A stretch of 64,000 bases of DNA from Rickettsia helvetica (GTDB taxonomy: Bacteria > Pseudomonadota > Alphaproteobacteria > Rickettsiales > Rickettsiaceae). The stretch covers positions 186,001 to 250,000 of the forward strand of contig NZ_OZ018776.1 in assembly GCF_963970025.1 (NCBI RefSeq). Direction: 5' to 3'. Under the pieces are notes generated by a model that worked only from the letters and a program-made list of their open reading frames with translations, made no database searches and had not been told where the DNA came from. Below are positions 56,742-64,000 of the stretch, one piece after another. Positions within the stretch are counted from its first letter, which is position 1. The number at the start of each line of letters is the position of its first letter. The position numbers and the translations under genes were made by a program.

Positions 56742-57581
56742 TTACTCTTTAGGCAATAGTACTTGTACAAATTCTGTTTTAGATAGATCAGCTGCTATGT
56801 TTACCATAACATCATGTTCCGTAACTTTAGACACATAGCCCACTAAAATACCTGCAGGATAAATATTACCGTGTCCAGAGGTTACTATCTCCTCATCTTT
56901 CTGTACTAAATGATTGTTAGGCAAGTATAAAATTTTACTATTATTATTATTACCTGCTAAAATACCTTGTTCTCTTGAAGAATTAGCTTTAATAGGTATT
57001 CTAGAATTAACATCGCTAATTAACATTACTTTAGCATAATTATTACTCACTTCTATTACTTTTCCTACTAATTTTCCTGAATTAACAACGATTTGATCAG
57101 GTTCAATGCCTTGCTTTTTACCTGCAGAAATCAAAGCAGTTCTAGAAAAGGGATTAAAAGAAACACTTAGTAATTTAGTAGTAATATATTCAAATTCTTC
57201 TTCTTCAGCAATCGTTAACAAATCTTTTAATGCAATGTTTTCAGCTCTTACCGATTCTACTTCACTTTGCAAATGTTGTAATCTTGCTATCTCAAGTTTA
57301 AGTTCTATATTTTTTCGTTCTAAATCTTGAAAATAAACAAATTTTTGTGTTATTGAATTTATATATTCAAATATATCTTCATAAACTGCTAAACCAGTTG
57401 ATACTATACTACCGGCTACTTCAAGTGATATACTAGATATTTTTTTAGGCGTAGTAAAAAATAAATATACAGACAATCCAAGCCCAAATATAACAAAAAA
57501 ACGCTTAAGAGTATTTGATATTATTCTTATTAATTCTAATGAATTTGAAGAATTTTTTACTCTATTTGCAAGTATTGCCAT
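56742..57581 (-). CDS. mreC: Rod-shape-determining protein MreC
   Basis: MreC is a bitopic inner-membrane protein linking MreB to wall synthesis. The 279-residue protein has a membrane helix (FFVIFGLGLSVYLFFTTPKK), a coiled coil (FQDLERKNIELKLEIARLQH) and the beta-rich periplasmic domain (VVNSGKLVGKVIEVSNNYAK, SREQGILAGNN). It follows mreB with a 2-base gap, so they form an operon. Confidence 0.94.
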   Translation of the reverse strand: MAILANRVKNSSNSLELIRIISNTLKRFFVIFGLGLSVYLFFTTPKKISSISLEVAGSIVSTGLAVYEDIFEYINSITQKFVYFQDLERKNIELKLEIARLQHLQSEVESVRAENIALKDLLTIAEEEEFEYITTKLLSVSFNPFSRTALISAGKKQGIEPDQIVVNSGKLVGKVIEVSNNYAKVMLISDVNSRIPIKANSSREQGILAGNNNNSKILYLPNNHLVQKDEEIVTSGHGNIYPAGILVGYVSKVTEHDVMVNIAADLSKTEFVQVLLPKE

Positions 57582-57583
57582 TT

Positions 57584-58645
<1,062 letters not shown>

Positions 58646-58657
58646 CTAAAAACACTT

Positions 58658-58692
58658 CTATGGAACTGTTAACAAAATAAACAGTCCCATAG
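58658..58692. repeat. Type-D inverted repeat, compact copy
   Basis: CTATGGAACTGTT and AACAGTCCCATAG are inverted with a 9-base loop, 34 bases upstream of the mreB start. It is related to 46261-46321. It could terminate transcription from the permease gene upstream. Confidence 0.7.
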
Positions 58693-58707
58693 TAAATAAA
58701 AATTTAA

Positions 58708-58834
58708 TATAGACGAAGTTTAATTTGGAAAAGAGCGAGAAAAGCCTCGGAATTTTTGACCACAGCGTAGAATACTATGTGAGGATCAAAAATGAGAAGC
58801 GACGATGCCAATTTTTCAAATTAAACGAGTATAT
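58708..58834. repeat. Type-B palindromic repeat (AATTTG subtype)
   Basis: Arms GAAGTTTAATTTGGAAAAG and ATTTTTCAAATTAAAC are complementary. It ends 2 bases before the stop of the permease gene. Confidence 0.85.
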
Positions 58835-58835
58835 A

Positions 58836-59924
58836 TTAAATTTCTTTATAATGTAAAATAATAAAGTTACTAATAAAAAATATTAGCATAATAGGTAATA
58901 AAATAGCAGCAATTAAAGACAAATTATTATAAGTAAGTATTTTTAATAATATTTCTGATAACGAATATGCTATAAAACCTGAAAATAAACCTAATATCAG
59001 TATTTTTTCTTGGGAATTATCACGCTGTTTAAGACTAATAAAACAACTTGCTAAAATTACGGTTGCTATCATCATTATAGGCTTAAATAATTGCTTGTAA
59101 TAATAAATTTGATAATTAATAGCCGGTAAACCTGAATTTAATAATTCATTAATTAATTTTGGTAAATTCCAAATAGAAACCATTTCAGGACGAATAAATT
59201 TATTTACTAAACTATTAATTGATAAATTTGTCTGTATAGTTAAATTGTTGTAAGCCTTAGTTTCCTCTTTTGTGAAAACCTTAACTCTATTTAAATGTAA
59301 CATTTTATTTTCAATAATACCGTATAATGCATCAATTCTCTTTAAAAAAGAATTATTACTATCAACAAATAAAATTGTAATATTATTTAATTTTTTCTCG
59401 GCAACATTAATAAATTGTGTTTGAATAATTTGATTTTCATCATTTAAAGATTCAAAAAATAATAAACCTGATTTAGATATTATACCCTCACTCAAGGCTT
59501 TTTTAGTTAGTTTTGCTTCTAATAACTCATATTTTTGTAAGCCTATAGTACCGATAGGGTTTAATATAGTCGTAAAAAATATACCTAAAATTAAAGTTAC
59601 AATACATGGAATAACAAGCACTTGCCAAATATGAATACCGCTAGATAACATAGCCGTTAATTCATTATTTTTTGTTAGATTTCTAAGAAAAAATAACATA
59701 GCGGTAAAACTAATTAATGAAGATACTTGACCTAGTAAATAAGGAATCTTATATAAGATAAGTCTCCAAAAAAAACTAAAAGGAACATAAATATTTTTGA
59801 ATTTTTGCAAAAGATCAAAAATATTTGAGATAATTAATAGCCCGATTAAAAGAAATAATATAATAAAGAAACACTTAGAATATAATTTAGTAAGATACCA
59901 AGAAAGTGTTTTTAGATTAATCAT
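58836..59924 (-). CDS. LptF/LptG family lipopolysaccharide export permease
   Basis: A 362-residue inner-membrane protein with the YjgP/YjgQ layout: N-terminal helices (FFIILFLLIGLLIISNIFDL, LIPYLLGQ-like KIPYLLGQVSSLISFTAML), RNLTKNNELTAMLSSGIHIW, a periplasmic domain, and three C-terminal helices (PIMMIATVILASCFISLKQR). Order and length fit LptG better than LptF, but the paralog is not certain. It moves LPS toward the outer membrane with LptB and LptF. Confidence 0.85.
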   Translation of the reverse strand: MINLKTLSWYLTKLYSKCFFIILFLLIGLLIISNIFDLLQKFKNIYVPFSFFWRLILYKIPYLLGQVSSLISFTAMLFFLRNLTKNNELTAMLSSGIHIWQVLVIPCIVTLILGIFFTTILNPIGTIGLQKYELLEAKLTKKALSEGIISKSGLLFFESLNDENQIIQTQFINVAEKKLNNITILFVDSNNSFLKRIDALYGIIENKMLHLNRVKVFTKEETKAYNNLTIQTNLSINSLVNKFIRPEMVSIWNLPKLINELLNSGLPAINYQIYYYKQLFKPIMMIATVILASCFISLKQRDNSQEKILILGLFSGFIAYSLSEILLKILTYNNLSLIAAILLPIMLIFFISNFIILHYKEI

Positions 59925-59965
59925 TATAAATTCAGTTCTAATGCGAATTTAAATAAGAATTTGTG

Positions 59966-60042
59966 TGGTGGGGCTGGTAGGACTTGAACCTACGACCACA
60001 CCGTTATGAGCGGCGTGCTCTAACCAACTGAGCTACAGCCCC
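59966..60042 (-). tRNA. tRNA with CAU anticodon (Met or lysidine-modified Ile2)
   Basis: The minus strand reads GGGGCTGTAGCTCAGTTGG, anticodon loop CTCATAA with stem CGCCG/CGGTG, GGTTCAAGTCC, and CAGCCCC-A-CCA with CCA encoded. The G1-C72 pair excludes the initiator type. Elongator Met and Ile2 cannot be separated with certainty. Confidence 0.9.
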
Positions 60043-60104
60043 TTTTCATTTGAAATTTATATATTATTATGCAGTTAAGTCTAGTAAAATTTTTATATTT
60101 TTGA

Positions 60105-60290
60105 GGTATCGCCTAATCGGTGTCATATTGTGACTTGATCACGGTATCCAAAAAAGTAACTTAAAGTATTAATAATTTTAGTATTTTAACTGGATCCCGC
60201 GATCAAGTCGCGGGATGACAATGGAAAAACCGATCCATACAACAAAGCCGATCAAGCCACGGAATGACAATAGGACAACCTATCAACGCT
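60105..60290. repeat. Type-A interspersed palindromic repeat
   Basis: CATATTGTGACTTGATCACG, a shortened core AGTATTAATAATTTTAGTAT, GGATCCCGCGATCAAGTCGC, and a duplicated tail GATCAAGCCACGGAATGACA. The remaining gap to pal has no recognised feature. Confidence 0.75.
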
Positions 60291-60374
60291 TTCGCAATAA
60301 TAACATCAAGTCATAAATAAAAAAAGCTGAGTAGTAAACTCGACCTTTTAGGATACTACAATTAGTAAATAATT

Positions 60375-60842
60375 TTAGTGATGTACAACTGTTACAGCTC
60401 TACGATTATAAGCAAAAGCTTCTTCAGTATTACCCATCATAGCAGGTCTATCTTTACCGTAAGAGATTGTATTTAATCTGTTATGATCGATTCCTTTATG
60501 AGCTAAGAATTTTTTCGCTGCTGCTGCTCTTCTTTCACCTAGACCTAAGTTATATTCTCTGGTACCTCTTTCATCGCAATGTCCTTCAACAGTAGCCTTT
60601 ACCTCAGGATGCTTTGATAACCAGCAAGCTTGTCTCTCTAGTTCTTCTTTAGCCTTTGGTGATAAAGCAGAGCTATCAAAAGCAAACCATACTGCATTTC
60701 CTGCATGCTTCTCGAAATCTTTCATTAATGAGGTTTCTTCTCCTTGGTTCATGTTACAGTCAAATTGTGGTGCTCTTTTTGTAGTATTACACCCTGCAAG
60801 CACAAATAATGTAAGAAAAGCTAATGTAATTTTTGTTTTCAT
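60375..60842 (-). CDS. pal: Peptidoglycan-associated lipoprotein Pal
   Basis: Pal anchors the outer membrane to peptidoglycan within the Tol-Pal system. The 155-residue protein has a lipoprotein signal (LTLFVLAGC, C18) and an OmpA-like domain (VWFAFDSSALSPKAKEELER, VEGHCDERGTREYNLGLGER with the Asp/Arg peptidoglycan site). AAGGAG lies 7 bases before the ATG. tolB is not adjacent in this window. Confidence 0.96.
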   Translation of the reverse strand: MKTKITLAFLTLFVLAGCNTTKRAPQFDCNMNQGEETSLMKDFEKHAGNAVWFAFDSSALSPKAKEELERQACWLSKHPEVKATVEGHCDERGTREYNLGLGERRAAAAKKFLAHKGIDHNRLNTISYGKDRPAMMGNTEEAFAYNRRAVTVVHH

Positions 60843-61048
60843 AATTAAACTCCTTGAGATTATAATTTATTAATATTGAATTCATTTTAGCTAGTTGTAA
60901 AACTAAACTAACCAAAAGCTATGTGAGTTAGTATATATCATTATTTTATTAGTTTAAAGGCTAAAATATTATAAAATGCAATTACTCATGTATAAATGTG
61001 GTAAAAATATCATTTTTATAACATGATATAGATACTTATGGATAAATT

Positions 61049-61167
61049 AGATAGATGAAGTTTAATGTGGAAAAGAGGAATCGATTTTGAAGCTTATAAC
61101 CGCAGCGTATATATAGATATTACAAGCAAAAAGTAACGCTACCAATTTTCAAATTAAACGAGTATAT
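61049..61167. repeat. Type-B palindromic repeat (degenerate)
   Basis: Arms GAAGTTTAATGTGGAAAAG and CCAATTTTCAAATTAAAC are nearly complementary. It has lost parts of the middle. It ends at the fabH stop. Confidence 0.75.
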
Positions 61168-62121
61168 TCACCATCTTATTAATGCACTGCCCCACGTTAA
61201 ACCTGCACCGATAGCTGAAAATAGTAGAATATCACCTTTTTTTATTTTGCCTGATGCTTTGAGAGTACTTAAAGCGAGAGGAATTGAAGCAGCAGAACAG
61301 TTAGCATGTTTTTCTACGGTTTTCACTACTTTATGCTCTTCTATATTTAATAGTTTAGCGAGTTTATTTATAATACGGATATTTGCTTGATGAGGTATAA
61401 AATAATCAATATCGCTTACACTGAATTGATTAGCATGCAGTAAATCTTCTATAGATTGTTGCATTTTTTCTATTGCATGACGGAATAATTTTTGACCCTG
61501 CATAACTATTTTGCCACTAGTACCGTTCATACTTACACCACCGTTTGTGTATAATATTTCATAATCAGCCCCGCTTGAGAAGATATTACTATCTATTAAA
61601 TCGGAATCATCGCTGCTTCGCTGTAATATTACGCTACCAGCCCCATCACCGAATAAAACGCAAGTAGTCCTATCATTCCAATCTAATGATGACGTCATTT
61701 TCTCAGCTCCTATAAGCAAAATAGTTTTATATTTACCTGATGAGATAAGAAAATTTGCTACTTGTAAACCATAAACAAAACCGGCACATGCTGCTTGTAA
61801 ATCAAAAGATGGTATATTAACCAAACCAAGATAGCCCTGTAGTTTAGTAGCAACTGAAGGAAAACTATTATCGGGAGTAGTAGTACATGTAATAATTAAA
61901 TCAATATCATTTGCTGATATCCCTGCATCTACTATAGCTTTTTCAGCTGATTTTAAAGCGAGATGAGAAGTATATTCATTATCACCTGCTATATGACGCT
62001 GTGTAATACCTGTTCTTGTTCTAATCCATTCATCATTAGTATCAACAAATTTTGCAAGTTCTTCATTACTAACTATTTTTGAAGGAAGATACCCGCCGCA
62101 ACCAATAATTTTACAGGTCAT
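61168..62121 (-). CDS. fabH: 3-oxoacyl-[ACP] synthase III
   Basis: FabH starts fatty acid synthesis by condensing acetyl-CoA with malonyl-ACP. The Cys-His-Asn triad is visible in [26 protein letters not shown] and [17 protein letters not shown]-terminus [20 protein letters not shown] and end [11 protein letters not shown] are typical. It follows rpmF after 12 bases without plsX between them. Confidence 0.96.
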   Translation of the reverse strand: MTCKIIGCGGYLPSKIVSNEELAKFVDTNDEWIRTRTGITQRHIAGDNEYTSHLALKSAEKAIVDAGISANDIDLIITCTTTPDNSFPSVATKLQGYLGLVNIPSFDLQAACAGFVYGLQVANFLISSGKYKTILLIGAEKMTSSLDWNDRTTCVLFGDGAGSVILQRSSDDSDLIDSNIFSSGADYEILYTNGGVSMNGTSGKIVMQGQKLFRHAIEKMQQSIEDLLHANQFSVSDIDYFIPHQANIRIINKLAKLLNIEEHKVVKTVEKHANCSAASIPLALSTLKASGKIKKGDILLFSAIGAGLTWGSALIRW

Positions 62122-62133
62122 AAATCTTTAGGC

Positions 62134-62328
62134 TCATTCTTCTTCAGTTTCAATTTTTTTTGTTACTACTTGACGATTATTATAAGTCCCGTCAACTAAA
62201 GAAACGTGATGCGGAAGCTTATATTCACCGGTTTGCGAGTCAACTATTACGTTAACTTTACCGAGTGCTAAGTGCGAACGTCTCATATTACGTTTTGATT
62301 TTGATGTTTTCTTCTTTGGAACTGCCAT
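62134..62328 (-). CDS. rpmF: 50S ribosomal protein L32
   Basis: The 64-residue protein starts [20 protein letters not shown] and ends [18 protein letters not shown]. The usual zinc cysteines are absent, as in many alphaproteobacteria. It is first in the rpmF-fabH operon. TTGACA on the minus strand about 50 bases upstream may be its -35. It is divergent from bamE. Confidence 0.95.
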   Translation of the reverse strand: MAVPKKKTSKSKRNMRRSHLALGKVNVIVDSQTGEYKLPHHVSLVDGTYNNRQVVTKKIETEEE

Positions 62329-62423
62329 TATTAGCCTCTCTAAATATAAATTAAAAAGTATTTGTCAAATTAGTGAAGCAGTATATTATAATCTTGTAAT
62401 AAAATCTAGATAAAATTAAACTT

Positions 62424-62897
62424 ATGAAAATTGTTATAACATACATTTTTAGTATATTAGCCTTTTTTTCCTTAAGCGGCTGCAAAACTATCGAAAATAG
62501 AGGTCAATCCATCGATGATTCGGCACTTATAAAATTAGAGTCTAAAACACTAAATAAAGCGGAAGTCGTAGAGTTAATAGGTACGCCTACTATGGTACCA
62601 GAATATTCCCAAAATACCTGGTATTATGTTGAGAGAGTTATGTCTCAAAGAGCTTGGCTTAATCCAAAAATTGAAAAACAAAAAATAGTAAAAATTACGT
62701 TTGATGCTAATAATTTTATGCAGGAAGTAGTAGTAATAGATGATTCTCATAGACAAGATATAGAAATAGTCCGTGAATATACTAGGACATATGGAACGGA
62801 ACTTAACGGACTACAAAAATTTGTTAAAAATTTAGGTAGATTCAATAAAACCACTGACGGAAATAAAAATAAAAGCAAGAATAAGAAGAAGAGATAA
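62424..62897 (+). CDS. bamE: BamE/SmpA/OmlA-family outer membrane assembly lipoprotein
   Basis: BamE is a small subunit of the beta-barrel assembly machine. The 157-residue protein has a lipoprotein signal (FSILAFFSLSGC, C20) and the SmpA/OmlA fold: LNKAEVVELIGTPTMVPEYS, NTWYYVERV and KIVKITFDANNFMQEV. The tail is Lys/Asn-rich (GNKNKSKNKKKR). Divergent from rpmF, as in other alphaproteobacteria. Confidence 0.93.
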   Translation: MKIVITYIFSILAFFSLSGCKTIENRGQSIDDSALIKLESKTLNKAEVVELIGTPTMVPEYSQNTWYYVERVMSQRAWLNPKIEKQKIVKITFDANNFMQEVVVIDDSHRQDIEIVREYTRTYGTELNGLQKFVKNLGRFNKTTDGNKNKSKNKKKR

Positions 62898-62924
62898 GGT
62901 ACCTTAGTCATCATTACGAGGAGG

Positions 62925-63055
62925 CTTACCTGCGTGGCTACCAAATCGTCATTGTGAGGAGCGTAGCGGCACGGCAATCTAGTTTTAATTTCATGAGATT
63001 GCCATGCTCCTTACAGTCGCTCGCAATGACGATTTGGTAGCCACGCAGGAATGAC
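62925..63055. repeat. Type-A palindromic repeat with long perfect ends
   Basis: CCTGCGTGGCTACCAAATCG at 62930 and CGATTTGGTAGCCACGCAGG ending near 63050 are exact inverses. Inner arms GGCAATCT and AGATTGCC pair too. It supplies an upstream in-frame ATG for ftsY at 63051. Confidence 0.85.
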
Positions 63056-63086
63056 CCCAACATCCATAAAACAAAAACTATCTAAT

Positions 63087-63989
63087 ATGATTTCAATATT
63101 TAGTAAATTAAAACAAAGTTTATCTAAAACTTCTAATAAAATATCGGAAGGTATCGACAAAATATTTTACAAGAAAAAATTAGATGCAGAAACTCTAGAA
63201 GAGCTACTTATCTCAAGCGATATGAGCGTTTCGGTAGTAACTAATATTATTAAAGAGTTTAAAAAGGTAAAATTTGACAAAGAAATAGATAGCGATACAG
63301 TAAAAGAAGCCCTTGCTAAATTAATAGAGCAGCAGCTATCAAAATCAGAAATTCCTTTTACTTTAAACAAAAATAAATTAAACGTAATTTTAGTTTGCGG
63401 TGTTAATGGAGCAGGTAAAACCACAACTATAGGTAAGCTTGCTGCAATGTACTCAGCACAAGGGAAAAAAGTAGCAGTTGCGGCCTGCGATACTTTTAGA
63501 GCAGCTGCCGTAAATCAGCTAAGTACTTGGGTAGATAGAGCAAATGCACTACTTATTACCGGTGAAGAATCGGCTGACCCTGCGAGTGTTGCTTACCGCG
63601 CTATGGAAGAATCGATAAAACAAAATATCGATATACTTTTTATCGATACGGCAGGCAGGCTTCACAATAAGAAAAACTTGATGGATGAACTCGCTAAGAT
63701 CGTAAAAGTTATAAAAAAACTAGACGAGAATGCTCCTACTCATAGCGTTTTAATAATTGATGCTATTACAGGACAAAATACTTATAACCAAGTAGAACAT
63801 TTTAATGATGCTACTAATTTGACGGGGCTTATCGTGACTAAACTAGACGGCAGTGCTAAAGCGGGCGTAATTGTCGGAGTAGTACAAAAATTTAATTTAC
63901 CCGTATACTTTATCAGTATAGGCGAGAAGATAGAGGACTTAAAAATATTCAACCGACATGATTTTGCTAAAAGTTTGGTCGGGTTGTAA
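63087..63989 (+). CDS. ftsY: Signal recognition particle receptor FtsY
   Basis: FtsY is the SRP receptor GTPase that docks ribosomes at the membrane. The 300-residue protein has the N domain (LDAETLEELLISSDMSVSVV) and G domain: GVNGAGKTTTIGKLAAM, ACDTFRAAAVNQLSTW, DILFIDTAGRLHNKKNLMDE, TKLDGSAKAGVIVGV. The ATG at 63087 (ISIFSKLKQSL) is chosen; the ATG at 63051 is in the repeat and adds 12 atypical residues. It ends just before the window edge. Confidence 0.96.
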   Translation: MISIFSKLKQSLSKTSNKISEGIDKIFYKKKLDAETLEELLISSDMSVSVVTNIIKEFKKVKFDKEIDSDTVKEALAKLIEQQLSKSEIPFTLNKNKLNVILVCGVNGAGKTTTIGKLAAMYSAQGKKVAVAACDTFRAAAVNQLSTWVDRANALLITGEESADPASVAYRAMEESIKQNIDILFIDTAGRLHNKKNLMDELAKIVKVIKKLDENAPTHSVLIIDAITGQNTYNQVEHFNDATNLTGLIVTKLDGSAKAGVIVGVVQKFNLPVYFISIGEKIEDLKIFNRHDFAKSLVGL

Positions 63990-64000
63990 GTTTCTTTGTC

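Overview
The window is chromosomal DNA from an obligate intracellular alphaproteobacterium of the genus Rickettsia, most likely spotted-fever-group-like; the species cannot be fixed from the sequence alone. The reasons are the low GC content and a recognisable rickettsial gene set: a Tlc nucleotide translocase (TlcE type), TlyC, a ProP-type MFS carrier and a 1632-residue NAD-glutamate dehydrogenase. Rickettsia palindromic elements (RPEs) lie both between genes and in frame inside genes, and many genes have decayed by single-base frameshifts.

Layout. 0-5 kb: end of coaE, dnaQ, SURF1, an AddA-like helicase without its nuclease domain, and a small ankyrin protein. 5-16 kb is a graveyard. It holds a stop-containing small gene with a structured leader, a HigA-like remnant, fabD (intact), a twice-frameshifted unknown gene, tRNA-Ser(GCU), a shattered SF1 helicase, and broken thiolase and PHA synthase genes. 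15.5-28 kb: tlcE, a Nudix pseudogene, a broken small peptide gene, tlyC-ybeY-lipA-glyA, an esterase, grxD, nth, an entericidin-like lipoprotein, the divergent rsmI/lpoA-like pair, tatA, pgpA and rplU-rpmA. 28-46 kb: a lysC split by an RPE, an XRE regulator, metallo-hydrolase and lipoprotein pseudogenes, a ProP-like carrier, a probable 6S RNA, zapA, a coiled-coil gene, a RodZ-like gene, the giant gdh, mnmE, a 458-residue membrane-anchored unknown, an IS110-family element and a DHA2-type MFS pseudogene. 46-64 kb: recA-fabG-acpP-fabF, an ABC-F ATPase, a coiled-coil plus 81-residue gene pair, an AAA/DUF4143 ATPase, gmk, a small HTH gene, yraN, mreC-mreB, an LptF/G permease, a CAU tRNA, pal, rpmF-fabH, bamE and ftsY.

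How genes work together. Type II fatty acid synthesis is spread over the window (fabD, fabG, acpP, fabF, fabH). Cell-shape and envelope genes recur (mreBC, a RodZ-like gene, zapA, pal, bamE, an LptG-like permease, an LpoA-like lipoprotein). Polyhydroxybutyrate synthesis has been lost, since thiolase and PhaC are adjacent pseudogenes.

Most notable structure. (1) All four RPE1 copies (in lysC, the coiled-coil gene, gdh and gmk) carry terminal arms that differ between copies yet are matched to each other within a copy. A second repeat family shows the same matched-arm behaviour. (2) A leader with an ACCACC...GGTGGT hairpin plus a ~60-codon gene occurs twice; in the second copy an IS110 element sits inside the leader, and the other copy shows the uninterrupted arrangement. 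(3) An 18-bp direct repeat flanks the repeat between coaE and dnaQ and implies that these two genes once overlapped. Repeats also supply the C-termini or stop codons of several genes (lipA, yraN, fabF, the esterase, the small HTH gene).
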